This document shows positions 47,779 through 56,117 of a DNA stretch of 64,000 nt, one piece after another. Both the position numbers and the translations under genes were made by a program. Position 1 is the first letter of the stretch. Every line of letters starts with the position of its first letter. Origin of the DNA: Corynebacterium aurimucosum ATCC 700975 (GTDB taxonomy: Bacteria > Actinomycetota > Actinomycetes > Mycobacteriales > Mycobacteriaceae); contig NZ_VDTC01000001.1 in NCBI RefSeq assembly GCF_007672725.1, positions 186,001-250,000 of the forward strand, read 5' to 3'. The notes below the pieces were generated by a model that searched no databases, was not told the DNA's origin, and saw nothing but the letters and a program-made list of their open reading frames with translations.

Positions 47779-49068
47779 GTGTCAGCGACTCTTATCATCT
47801 TGGCCATCGTGGTCATCACGGCACTGGCCTTCGACTTCACCAACGGTTTCCACGACACGGCCAACGCTATGGCAACGTCGATTGCTACCGGCGCACTGAA
47901 GCCGTTCACCGCCGTCGCCATTTCCGCCCTCCTCAACCTCATCGGCGCATTCCTCTCAGTCAACGTCGCGGCCACCGTGGCTAAGGGAATCGTCAACCTT
48001 GACCAGTACGACGTCTCCGTCCCCGCCGACGGCGACGCCCTGCTGATGGTCGTCTTCACCGGCCTCATCGGCGGCATCACCTGGAACCTATTTACCTGGC
48101 TCCTCGGCATGCCGTCTTCGTCCTCCCACGCCCTCTTTGGCGGCCTCATTGGCGCCGCCTTCGCAGCCCTGGGCACCGGCGGCGTGGCTTGGTCCTCCAT
48201 CGCCGGCAAGATCATCATCCCGGCTATTGCCTCCCCACTCATCGCCGCTCTGGTTTCCGCCTGCGGTACCGCCCTGGTGTACTGGGTGACCAACACCATC
48301 CCGAGCAAGGTCAAAAACGAGCACTTCCGCCACGGCCAGATCGTGACCGCCTGCCTCGTATCCCTGGCCCACGGCACCGGTGATGCGCAGAAGACGATGG
48401 GCGTTATCTTCCTTGCCCTCGTTGCCGCTGGCGAGGCCAACTCCGATTCCCGCATCCCGACCTGGGTCATCGTCGCCTGTGCCGTAGCGATTGCCGCCGG
48501 CACCATGTCGGGCGGCTGGCGCGTCATCCGCACCCTGGGCAAAGGCCTGGTTGAGATTGAATCCCCGCAGGGCATGGCTGCTGAGGCTACGTCCGCTGCC
48601 ATCATCCTGACCTCCGCCACCGGCGGTATGGCACTGTCCACCACCCACGTGTCCACCGGTTCCATCCTGGGTACCGGCTTGGGCCGCAAGGGCGCGAAGG
48701 TTCGCTGGGGCGTCGCCATGCGCATGGTGGCCGCGTGGCTGATTACCCTTCCATGCGCCGCCTTCGTCGGCTTCGTCACGTGGTGGATTGCCAACGGCGT
48801 GGGCGCAGCCACCAACACCATGGTCGGTGCCATCGTTGACCTAATCATCCTGCTGAGCATGGTCGCCCTCATCCTCCTGCGTGCTCGCCGCAACCCGGTT
48901 GACGCTAAAAACGTCAACGACGACTGGGACGAGGACTCCGAGTCCGTCGACTCTTCGATGTCCCACCGCGACAAGGTCGCCGCGGATGCCACGGCCGGCA
49001 ACTCCCCTGGCGCCGCAAACGCCGTCAATGATGTGGTCAAGTCCCACACCGCCAACAAGGACAACTAA
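47779..49068 (+). CDS. pitA: Inorganic phosphate transporter (PiT family)
   Basis: Low-affinity phosphate (metal phosphate) uptake. 429 residues from a GTG. N-terminal IILAIVVITALAFDFTNGFHDTANAMATSIATGALKP and the repeated PiT signature AHGTGDAQKTMGVI near 203, with SSSSHALFGGLIGAAFAAL and STTHVSTGSILGTGLG between and after. About 10-12 membrane segments and a hydrophilic C-terminal tail of 50 residues rich in Asp and Ser. Paired with a small membrane protein 11 nt downstream. A TTG at 47740 would add 13 residues but has no ribosome site. Confidence 0.93.
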   Translation: MSATLIILAIVVITALAFDFTNGFHDTANAMATSIATGALKPFTAVAISALLNLIGAFLSVNVAATVAKGIVNLDQYDVSVPADGDALLMVVFTGLIGGITWNLFTWLLGMPSSSSHALFGGLIGAAFAALGTGGVAWSSIAGKIIIPAIASPLIAALVSACGTALVYWVTNTIPSKVKNEHFRHGQIVTACLVSLAHGTGDAQKTMGVIFLALVAAGEANSDSRIPTWVIVACAVAIAAGTMSGGWRVIRTLGKGLVEIESPQGMAAEATSAAIILTSATGGMALSTTHVSTGSILGTGLGRKGAKVRWGVAMRMVAAWLITLPCAAFVGFVTWWIANGVGAATNTMVGAIVDLIILLSMVALILLRARRNPVDAKNVNDDWDEDSESVDSSMSHRDKVAADATAGNSPGAANAVNDVVKSHTANKDN

Positions 49069-49079
49069 GGATTCCAATC

Positions 49080-49382
49080 ATGACCGCAATGGAAATCGTC
49101 ACCGCCCTCATTCGCGTGGCCGCACTCGCTCTCGCCTTCGGCGCCGGCATCCCACTCCTCTTCGCTTTGGGCATGCGCTGCATGACGGGCGACCCCATCC
49201 GCAACGCCGAAGGCGTTGTCGTTGATGACACCGAAGCCTCACCCCAAATGAAGATGCTCGGCTGGACGGTATACGCCGTTCTCGGCTTCGTAATCCTTAT
49301 CGCTATCACATGGATTGCAAAGGACTCCATCGCCCACTACTTCGGCTGGGAGCCTTTTGCCGGAATCGCTGGCGGACACTAA
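49080..49382 (+). CDS. Small membrane protein downstream of pitA
   Basis: 100 residues with two helices (IRVAALALAFGAGIPLLFALGMRCM; GWTVYAVLGFVILIAITWIAKDSIA). It follows pitA by 11 nt, the same pair is seen in other corynebacteria to my recollection, and a strong terminator follows, so it is the last gene of the pit operon. No catalytic motif; an accessory role in phosphate transport is inferred. Confidence 0.7.
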   Translation: MTAMEIVTALIRVAALALAFGAGIPLLFALGMRCMTGDPIRNAEGVVVDDTEASPQMKMLGWTVYAVLGFVILIAITWIAKDSIAHYFGWEPFAGIAGGH

Positions 49383-49409
49383 GCCGCCGCCCCTCCGACC
49401 GACAGCACC

Positions 49410-49447
49410 GACAGCCCCGTCGCCCTACACGGCGGGGCTGTCTTTTT
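49410..49447 (+). terminator. Terminator of the pit operon
   Basis: GACAGCCCCG (49410-49419) pairs with CGGGGCTGTC (49433-49442), followed by TTTTT. Confidence 0.92.
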
Positions 49448-49591
49448 GCCTTTGCTACTTCTCTCCCCTCCGCCGAAAAAGTGCATAGGTGCGCTGGGTC
49501 ACACACGGGTCAAGGTAAACAAAAAGTTAACTTAACTTGAAATCTATGTAGCGTTTTGGGCGTTTACACGATATAGTTGGTGAATCCCAAC

Positions 49592-49609
49592 GGTACGGTA
49601 CCCCGTACC
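49592..49609. promoter_or_regulatory. Palindrome before small gene
   Basis: GGTACGG-TACC-CCGTACC, perfect 7-bp arms, 34 bases before the ATG at 49643 and downstream of a possible -10 (GATATAGT near 49570). A likely operator or 5' leader hairpin. Confidence 0.5.
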
Positions 49610-49642
49610 TTTACTACGAGAGGCAAAAAGGGGCGAGCACGA

Positions 49643-49894
49643 ATGAATACTATTTCCGGCTTTATTTCCGCCATTGCTAACACATTCAAGACCGCCACCG
49701 GCACCGGTCTTGACACCATTACCGCCGCACCCATCGCAGCGCAGGTGGCAGAAGATCTACTCAAGCACGATCTCATTCCAGCAACCCATATCGACATCGA
49801 AGAAAGCTTCGCTGCAGTCACGGGCGACTTCCCCCGGGAAGGCGACCTTGCCGAGGTAGAACTTTTCCTCGACAGCTTCGGATGGCTTGCATAA
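49643..49894 (+). CDS. Small hypothetical protein
   Basis: 83 residues: TISGFISAIANTFKTATGTGLDTITAAPIAAQVAEDLLKHDLIPATHID and EESFAAVTGDFPREGDLAEVELFLDSFGWLA. No membrane helix; an amphipathic N-terminal third. GGGGCGAG lies before the ATG. The gene has its own palindromic leader and its own terminator, which argues that it is real and expressed. I do not recognise the family. Confidence 0.65.
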   Translation: MNTISGFISAIANTFKTATGTGLDTITAAPIAAQVAEDLLKHDLIPATHIDIEESFAAVTGDFPREGDLAEVELFLDSFGWLA

Positions 49895-49907
49895 AATCCT
49901 TCACCAA

Positions 49908-49934
49908 ACCCCGCCCCCACCGGGCGGGGTTTTC
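49908..49934 (+). terminator. Terminator after small gene
   Basis: AACCCCGCCC (49908-49917), short loop, GGGCGGGGTT (49922-49931) with TTT following. Clear rho-independent terminator. Confidence 0.9.
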
Positions 49935-50120
49935 TCATGCAACCACCCTTCAAACGGCACATTTCACGCCCACTACACTGTCAGCCATGCACCCAACACG
50001 CCGTTTGCGAGGATTCCCTCATCTTTTTCACCGCCCTCACCTGCCCGAATGTAAATTGTGAGCGGAATCACCCGTGCACCGCTATACATTCCTATACAAA
50101 ACTTCTCTACACTGCCAAAC

Positions 50121-51734
50121 ATGACTATTTCCTCACATTTGTCGGAGCTTGACTCCCTGAGCGCCGACACCACCGCAGGCAAGATCGCTGAACTGAAGAG
50201 GCGTCGCGAAGCAGCGGCGCAGCCCATGGGCGAGAAAGCCCACGAGAAGGTCCACGCCCAGGGCCGCCTCACCGCCCGTGAGCGCCTGGACTATCTCCTT
50301 GATGAAGGCTCCTTCGTGGAGACCGACATGCTCGCCGTACATCGCACCGCGGACTTCGGCATGGGCAAGAAGCGCCCGTTGACCGATGGCATCGTCACCG
50401 GCTGGGGCACCATCGACGGCCGCGAGGTCTGCATTTTCTCCCAGGACGGTACCGTTTTCGGCGGTGCACTCGGCGAGGTCTACGGCGAGAAGATGATCAA
50501 GATCATGGAGCTGTCCATCACCACCGGCCGCCCGCTCATCGGCCTGTACGAGGGTGCCGGCGCCCGCATCCAGGACGGCGCCGTGTCCCTCGACTGGATT
50601 GCCAAGACCTTTTACCAAAACGTCAAGGCTTCCGGCGTCGTCCCGCAGATCTCCGTCATCATGGGCGCGTGCGCCGGAGGCAATGCCTACTCCCCTGCCC
50701 TGACTGACTTCGTGGTGATGGTGGACCAGAAGTCCAAGATGTTCGTCACCGGACCAGACGTCATCAAGACCGTCACCGGCGAGGAAGTCAGCCAAGAAGA
50801 ACTCGGCGGCGCGGGCGTCCACATGCACAAGGCGGGAACCTCGCACTACACCGCCGCCAGCGACGAGGAGGCCTTGGATTGGGTCCACGACTTGCTGACC
50901 TACCTTCCCTCCAATAACCGGCAGCTGACCCCGGTCGAGCCCTACGAAGACCTGGGTGAAGAAACTGCCGACGACCTCATGCTGGATGAGATCATCCCGG
51001 ACTCCCCGAACCAGCCCTATGACGTCAAGGAGGTCATCGAGGCCCTCACCGATGACGGTGACTTCCTGGAGATTCAGGCCGACCGCGCCGATAACGTAGT
51101 TACCGCCTTCGGGCGCATCGAAGGCCGCACCGTAGGTTTCGTTGCCAACCAGCCCCAAGTCTTTGCCGGCTGCCTCGACATCGATTCCTCCGAAAAGGCC
51201 GCCCGCTTCGTGCGCACCTGCGATGCCTTCAACATCCCGATCATCATGCTTGTCGACGTCCCCGGCTTCCTCCCCGGCGCCGACCAGGAACACGATGGCA
51301 TCCTGCGTCGCGGAGCCAAGCTGCTCTACGCCTATGCCGAAGCCACCGTTCCCAAGATCACCGTCACCCTACGCAAGGCCTACGGCGGCGCCTATTGCGT
51401 GATGGGCTCCAAGGGGCTGGGCGCAGACATCAACCTGGCATGGCCCACCGCCCAGATCGCGGTCATGGGTGCAGCCGGTGCCGTCGGCTTCATCTACCGC
51501 AAGGAGATCAAGGCCGCCCACGAGAAGGGGCTCGACGTGACGGAGCTGACCAAATCCTTCGAGCGCGAATACGAAGATCACATGCTCAACCCGTATAAGG
51601 CCGCAGAGCGCGGGCTTATCGACGCCGTCATTCTCCCCTCTGAAACCCGCAGTGCAATCGCTAAAAACCTGCGCTTCTTCACCGACAAGAATGTTGCGCG
51701 CCCATCACGCAAGCACGGAAACATCCCGCTCTAG
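50121..51734 (+). CDS. dtsR1: Acyl-CoA carboxylase beta subunit (DtsR1-like)
   Basis: Carboxyltransferase that makes malonyl-CoA with the AccBC subunit. 537 residues. [22 protein letters not shown] near 50, [37 protein letters not shown] near 94, first oxyanion loop [15 protein letters not shown] near 152, [17 protein letters not shown] near 187, and second loop [18 protein letters not shown] near 435. Very like C. glutamicum DtsR1 as I remember it. No Shine-Dalgarno is visible just before the ATG, and a TATACAAAAC sequence lies about 30 bases upstream, so a leaderless transcript is possible. Confidence 0.95.
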   Translation: MTISSHLSELDSLSADTTAGKIAELKRRREAAAQPMGEKAHEKVHAQGRLTARERLDYLLDEGSFVETDMLAVHRTADFGMGKKRPLTDGIVTGWGTIDGREVCIFSQDGTVFGGALGEVYGEKMIKIMELSITTGRPLIGLYEGAGARIQDGAVSLDWIAKTFYQNVKASGVVPQISVIMGACAGGNAYSPALTDFVVMVDQKSKMFVTGPDVIKTVTGEEVSQEELGGAGVHMHKAGTSHYTAASDEEALDWVHDLLTYLPSNNRQLTPVEPYEDLGEETADDLMLDEIIPDSPNQPYDVKEVIEALTDDGDFLEIQADRADNVVTAFGRIEGRTVGFVANQPQVFAGCLDIDSSEKAARFVRTCDAFNIPIIMLVDVPGFLPGADQEHDGILRRGAKLLYAYAEATVPKITVTLRKAYGGAYCVMGSKGLGADINLAWPTAQIAVMGAAGAVGFIYRKEIKAAHEKGLDVTELTKSFEREYEDHMLNPYKAAERGLIDAVILPSETRSAIAKNLRFFTDKNVARPSRKHGNIPL

Positions 51735-51794
51735 GCCGTGCTCGGATCGAGCACAGATTAGTGCAGCAGAAGCACTGTATTACACTAGTGTTCC

Positions 51795-53126
51795 ATGACT
51801 GACTTGAAGACGACCGCTGGCAAGATCGAGGACCTGAGCGCCAAGCTCACCGAGTCCCGGGCGCCGCAGGGAGAAGTCCCGGCAGCCCGCAGCGCCATCG
51901 AGGCGCTCTTTGACGCCGGCTCCTTCGTGGAGACCGACGCCCTTGCTCGCCACCGCTCCACCGAGTTCGGCCGCGAGCACATCCGCCCCTACACCGATGG
52001 TGTCGTCACCGGCTTCGGCACCGTCGATGGCCGCAAGGTCTGCGCCTATGCGCAGGACGCCTCGTTGTTCGACGGCACCATGGGCGAGGTCTATGGCGAA
52101 AAGGTCACCAAGCTCTATGACCTGGCCATTAAGACCGGCGTGCCCATCGTCGCGCTCGTTGCCAGCGATAAGCCCCGCGCCCAGGAGGGCATCGTCTCCT
52201 CCGCCATGCAGGCCCGCATCCTCGCCCGCGCCACCACCGCCTCCGGCCTCATCCCGCAGATCACGGCGGTTTACGCGGAGTCCAAGGAGGCCTCGCTCGT
52301 GGCCGCTCTGTCCGATGTCGTCATCGCCCCCGACGGCGACGTGCAGGCGGACGGGGAGCACGAGGTGAGCGTCGCCAAGCGCGTGCTCTCCTATCTGCCC
52401 TCCAATAACCGTGCCGCCGCGCCCCGCACCGAGGCCACCATCGTTGCGGGTTCGGTGGAAGACAACATCAGCGAGGCCGACCACGCGCTCGATACCCTCG
52501 TGGGCGATGACGGCGCCGTGGATCTCGCCGACGTGGTCACCGCTACCTGTGAGGATGTTTTCGAGCTCGGCGCCCGGGTGCGCGGGGTCTTCACCGGCTT
52601 CGGCCGCGTGGAGGGACGCACGGTGGGCATCATCGCCAACCGCGACTCTCTCGATGCCGCAGCCGCCGCCAAGGCCGCGCGTTTCATTCGCCTGTGCGAT
52701 GCCTTCAACACCCCCATCGTCGAGTTCGTCGACTCCCCGGCACTGGATGTGGAGAAGGCAGCACTGGCCAAGCTCGTGCATGCTTATGCTGCGGCAAGCG
52801 TGGGCAAGATCAGCGTCATTGTGCGCCGCGCGCACGGCACCGGCTACATCGCTTTCGGCTCCAAGGAGCTCGGTGCGGACCTGTCCTATGCGTGGCCGAC
52901 GGCCGAGATCGCCGTGGCCGATGCCCCTGAACTGGCCGCCGAGCTGGAGCTGAGTGAGGAGGAGGCTGCCGCCTACCTCACCCCGTACCAGGCCGCTGAG
53001 CGTGGACTCGTCGATTCCGTTATTACCCCGGCAGCCACGCGCGGTTCCCTCATTGAGGGCCTGCGTCTGCTGGATCGCAAGATTATTCCGACTCTGCCGA
53101 AGAAGCACGGCAATATCGTTTTGTAG
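51795..53126 (+). CDS. DtsR-like carboxyltransferase homologue, shortened, oxyanion loops altered
   Basis: 443 residues, about 95 fewer than the neighbour. The scaffold is clear (DAGSFVETDALARHRSTEFG, TDGVVTGFGTVDGRKVCAYAQDASLFDGTMGEVYGEKVTKLYDLA, YLPSNNRAAAPRTEA, VFTGFGRVEGRTVGIIANRDSLDAAAAAKAARFIRLCDAFNTPIVEFVDSP, AERGLVDSVITPAATR). The Gly-rich loops that stabilise the enolate are gone: YEGAGARIQ reads [22 protein letters not shown] reads VYAESKEASLVAAL and [11 protein letters not shown] reads HGTGYIAFGSK. Catalysis is therefore doubtful; it may be a structural subunit in a mixed carboxylase, as DtsR2/AccD partners in mycolate synthesis are. Same operon as the epsilon subunit. Confidence 0.85.
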   Translation: MTDLKTTAGKIEDLSAKLTESRAPQGEVPAARSAIEALFDAGSFVETDALARHRSTEFGREHIRPYTDGVVTGFGTVDGRKVCAYAQDASLFDGTMGEVYGEKVTKLYDLAIKTGVPIVALVASDKPRAQEGIVSSAMQARILARATTASGLIPQITAVYAESKEASLVAALSDVVIAPDGDVQADGEHEVSVAKRVLSYLPSNNRAAAPRTEATIVAGSVEDNISEADHALDTLVGDDGAVDLADVVTATCEDVFELGARVRGVFTGFGRVEGRTVGIIANRDSLDAAAAAKAARFIRLCDAFNTPIVEFVDSPALDVEKAALAKLVHAYAAASVGKISVIVRRAHGTGYIAFGSKELGADLSYAWPTAEIAVADAPELAAELELSEEEAAAYLTPYQAAERGLVDSVITPAATRGSLIEGLRLLDRKIIPTLPKKHGNIVL

Positions 53127-53136
53127 AGGTTTCTTT

Positions 53137-53331
53137 ATGACCGCTTCCCTGTTTACCGTTCTCAACGGCAACCCCACCGACGCTGAGGTGGCGGCTCTGA
53201 CCACGGTGCTCAGCCAGCTCGACTCTGAGGCGCGTGCCAAGGCCGCCGATACCCGCTCCGAGCGCGACCTGTGGGGCCAGCCGGGTGACGTGTTCAACCC
53301 GTCCGCCTTCCGCAACGTCCGCTACTACTAA
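53137..53331 (+). CDS. accE: Acyl-CoA carboxylase epsilon subunit
   Basis: 64 residues, ATG after AGAGGTTTC. The pattern of the ACC_epsilon family is visible: LFTVLNGNPTDAEVAALTTVLSQL at the N-terminus and the conserved Trp/Arg tail (RSERDLWGQPGDVFNPSAFRNVRYY). It bridges alpha and beta subunits in actinobacterial carboxylases. It begins 10 bases after the second carboxyltransferase gene and ends 4 bases before maf. Confidence 0.85.
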   Translation: MTASLFTVLNGNPTDAEVAALTTVLSQLDSEARAKAADTRSERDLWGQPGDVFNPSAFRNVRYY

Positions 53332-53335
53332 GCAC

Positions 53336-53932
53336 ATGCGCCTGGTTCTGGCTTCCCAGTCTCCGTCCCGCCTGTCCATCCTGCGGGGTGCGGGCGTGGA
53401 ACCCGTCATCGCCCCGGCCCACGTGGATGAGCGGGCCATCGAGGAGCGCCTGGCGGGTGCTGAGCCCGCCGAGATTGTCTGCGCCCTCGCCACGGCCAAG
53501 GCAGAGGTCATTGCCCCGGACTATCCCGAGGACGTCGTGGTGGGCGGGGATTCCATGCTGCTTCTCGACGGCTCCCTCCAAGGCAAACCCCACACCCCCG
53601 AGGCCACCGTAGAGCGCTGGCACGCGCAAGCCGGTCGCGCCGCGGAGCTCATCACCGGCCACTGCGTGCTGCGCGGCGAGGAGCGCTTTGTTGAGGCCTC
53701 GCGCACGACGGTGCACTTTGCGGAAGCTACTGCCGCCGATATCGAGGCCTATGCCCGCACGGGCGAGCCGCTGGAATGCGCCGGCGCCTTTACCCTGGAG
53801 GCCCTTGGCGGCTGGTTCATCGACCGCATTGAGGGCGATCCTTCCTCCGTCATCGGCCTTTCGCTGCCGGTGCTGCGCCGCGCGCTGTATTCCTTTGGGC
53901 TCAACGTTTCTGACTTCTGGGCCCAGTCCTAA
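53336..53932 (+). CDS. maf: Maf-like nucleotide pyrophosphatase
   Basis: Hydrolyses non-canonical nucleoside triphosphates. 198 residues with LVLASQSPSRLSILRGAGVEPV at the start, DERAIEERL near 32, VVVGGDSMLLLDG near 68, GKPHTPEATVERW near 84, TGHCVLRGEER near 107 and CAGAFTLEALGGWFIDRIEGDPSSVIGLSLPVL near 148. The conserved acidic residue of the catalytic loop reads GGDS rather than GADT. Follows accE by four bases, as in other Corynebacterium acc operons. Confidence 0.9.
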   Translation: MRLVLASQSPSRLSILRGAGVEPVIAPAHVDERAIEERLAGAEPAEIVCALATAKAEVIAPDYPEDVVVGGDSMLLLDGSLQGKPHTPEATVERWHAQAGRAAELITGHCVLRGEERFVEASRTTVHFAEATAADIEAYARTGEPLECAGAFTLEALGGWFIDRIEGDPSSVIGLSLPVLRRALYSFGLNVSDFWAQS

Positions 53933-53976
53933 TTCGGGGCGAGCTTTTCTAGTTGCGGGTGAATCCATCCAGCTGC

Positions 53977-54000
53977 GGGCGAACCTTTCCAGGTTCGCCC
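53977..54000. terminator. Perfect hairpin after maf
   Basis: GGGCGAACCT (53977-53986), TTCC loop, AGGTTCGCCC (53991-54000). Perfect 10-bp stem without a T-run. The preceding bases hold two imperfect copies of AG(T/C)TGCGGG(T/C)GAA. Confidence 0.6.
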
Positions 54001-54041
54001 CCTCTGGTGACCTCGCTGCCACATGGCTAGAGTGGGGCGGC

Positions 54042-54458
54042 ATGGAAATGAAAGATATGCTCGCTCCCCCGCCCATCAAGCTGCCGGCCGATCCGGGTGC
54101 TGACAGCACTTCCGATCTCACCGCGGGAATCATGGCCCATCCGGATTCCGCGCTGCTGTGGGCGCTGCTGGCGGAGCAAGAACTAGACAAGCACAAGGGC
54201 GCTGAGCCCACCGCTTTCATCACCGCCTACGCCTATGCGCGCACCGGCTACCACCGCAGCCTCGACCGCCTGCGCGGCAATGGTTGGAAGGGCTGGGGCC
54301 CTGTCCCCTTCTCCCACGAACCCAACCAAGGCGTGCTGCGCGCGATTGCCGCACTGGGCCATGCCGCGAAGGCTATCGGTGAGGACGCGGAGTATGACCG
54401 CATCCGTCAGATGCTTTCCGACGCCGACCCCGAGTCCGTCGCCACGCTGCTGGACTAA
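54042..54458 (+). CDS. DUF3151 family protein
   Basis: 138 residues. The family pattern, known from actinobacteria, is clear: KDMLAPPPIKLPADPGAD, HPDSALLWALLAEQELDKHKGAEPTAFITAYAYARTGYHRSLDRLRGNGWKGWGPVPFSHEPNQGVLRAIAALGHAAKAIGEDAEYDRIRQML. Function unknown, probably cytoplasmic and helical. Last gene in the acc-maf direction; convergent with the DUF4282 gene through element copy 5. Confidence 0.88.
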   Translation: MEMKDMLAPPPIKLPADPGADSTSDLTAGIMAHPDSALLWALLAEQELDKHKGAEPTAFITAYAYARTGYHRSLDRLRGNGWKGWGPVPFSHEPNQGVLRAIAALGHAAKAIGEDAEYDRIRQMLSDADPESVATLLD

Positions 54459-54503
54459 GCAGCCAGTAGCGCCGTTGCGCGCTGGCCCGCCTCCCCCGGT
54501 CCG

Positions 54504-54639
54504 CCACGTGGTTCTAGTCAACTGGTTCTACTCAAAAGGTTTAGCTGGGGGCAGGTGAACCATCCAGGTGCCCAAAGAAGGTTTGTTTGGGGGCACATGA
54601 ACCTTCTGAGCCGAACCATATGACTGGAACCATCCGTGG
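54504..54639. repeat. Nested-hairpin intergenic element, copy 5 (inverted loop type)
   Basis: Outer arms start CCACGTGGTTC (54504-54514) and end with GGAACCATCCGTGG (54626-54639). The second pair has TGGTTC and GAACCA with CTCA/TGAG. Hairpins: GGTT-loop GGGGG-GAACC (54538-54561) and AGAAGGTT (54576-54583) / AACCTTCT (54600-54607), loop GGGG. The loops are G-rich where copies 1-4 have C, so this copy lies in the opposite orientation. Between convergent genes. Confidence 0.8.
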
Positions 54640-54679
54640 CAGCTAGCGGACCTCTCAGACGGGCACGGCGCATTACGTA

Positions 54680-54722
54680 CAAAAATCCCGCGGACCTCGA
54701 ATACTGAGGCCGCGGGATTAAT
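54680..54722 (-). terminator. Terminator of the DUF4282 gene
   Basis: AATCCCGCGG and CCGCGGGATT, with CTC/GAG inside; on the minus strand it is followed by TTTTTGT. Confidence 0.85.
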
Positions 54723-54759
54723 CTGTCTGCTCTAAAGCAGCGCAGGGATTGGTATGCGA

Positions 54760-55919
54760 TTAAGCCTTGTCGCCGTCTTCCTTAGCAACAAGGTCACCGG
54801 TGTTCTGCGCGGTGCGGATGTTCGCCACGAAGAATTCCAGCACCAGACGGATCTGAATGACGTAGAAGAAGAAACCAACGCCTCCAAAAATCACGGCGCC
54901 GAGGAAGCTAAAGATACCAACGACAAAGCTGTCAGCGAAGGAGAACAGCGAAGCGAAGACCATAATCGCCCAGACAGCAGCGGCCACGAAGACAAGCAGC
55001 ATGTAGATGAAGGAGGAGAACTTCAGGGTGACAAAGCTGCTGAAGGAGAAATCAAACAGCGCCTTGAAGAAGCCCGTGCTCTTAGAAGAACCACCGTTCT
55101 GTGCGGCCTGCTGCGGGTACTGATTGTTCTGCGGAGAGGCAGCAAAGGGCGAGTTCTGCTGGCCGAATCCCTGCGCTCCTGTGCCCCGAAGCCCTGCTGG
55201 CCCTGGGAGCCGAAGCCTTGCTGCTCCTGCGCGCCGAAGCCTTGCTGCTGGTAGCTACCAAAGCCGGACGTGGAGTTGGAGTGAGAAGCCGGGGAGCCGA
55301 AGCCATCACCAGACTGCTGCCCAAAACCCTGGCTCTGGTTGGGTTCTGCCTGCGCAGTGCCGCCAAAGCCGTCGTTGCCAAAGCCGCTGTTGCCGTAACC
55401 GTGGTTGCCGTAGCCCTGATTCGAGTTCGTCGACTCAGTGGAGTGCTCGGCACCAGCACTGCTATCGGAGTTGTAGGAAGCGTAGGAGGCGCCAAAAGAG
55501 TCATGGTTAGCGCGGGTATCATGGTTTTCAGACTTGCGGTCAGCTGACTCCGCGTTGGCAGAACCAGAGGCAGACTCAGACGCAGCAAAGCTGGAGCCAA
55601 GAGTGCTGTCCTTGGCCTCACCTTCAGACTCCGGCTGCGAATTCTGGGAAGACGCACTTCCGAACGAGGAGGTCTCAGCGGAGCTCTCGGAGTAATCGCC
55701 GTAGCCGGCCTGGCCGCCCCAGCCGAAGTTGGAGTTCTGTCCCTGGTTGTTCCACCCAGAAGCAGAATTACCGCTGCCGGACTGGGAGCTACCGTAGCCG
55801 CCAAAGCTACCGAAGTTGTTGTTCCCAGCGTTGTCGCTGTGGGAACCGTGAGCGTTGTAGTCGCCAGCGTTGTTATCGCTCTTGTCGCTGTTCTCACCAA
55901 ACTGGTTGGGGTTCGTCAT
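54760..55919 (-). pseudogene. DUF4282 membrane protein, reading frame broken near 55173
   Basis: The product would be about 386 residues. From the ATG at 55919 the frame codes a long low-complexity cytoplasmic domain rich in Gly, Ser, Asn, Gln and Phe with repeated GFG(A/S)QxQQGFG units. Near 55173 one base appears missing: GAG-CGC-AGG-GA reads as expected GAG-CAG-CAG-GGA if an A is restored. After that, the other frame continues QGFGQQNSPFAASPQNNQYPQQ and then the DUF4282 part with two helices (MLLVFVAAAVWAIMVFASLF; GIFSFLGAVIFGGVGFFFYVIQIRL). The break lies in the repeat tract, so slipped-strand variation or a sequencing error are both possible. Confidence 0.8.
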
Positions 55920-56117
55920 AGTTTTTAGACCTTTCGGAGAATCATTGATTTTCGCAGTGCGCTACAGCACGATACTGGCATAAATTTTTTTACCCCACCG
56001 AACGTACCTGAGATCTTGCTCACCGGCAGCGCGAGTTAGGCAAATGCACCCCAGAAAACGACAGTTTCCCCCGCCACGGCAGGGGAAACTCGACAGGATT
56101 AGTGCGAAATAAATCGC

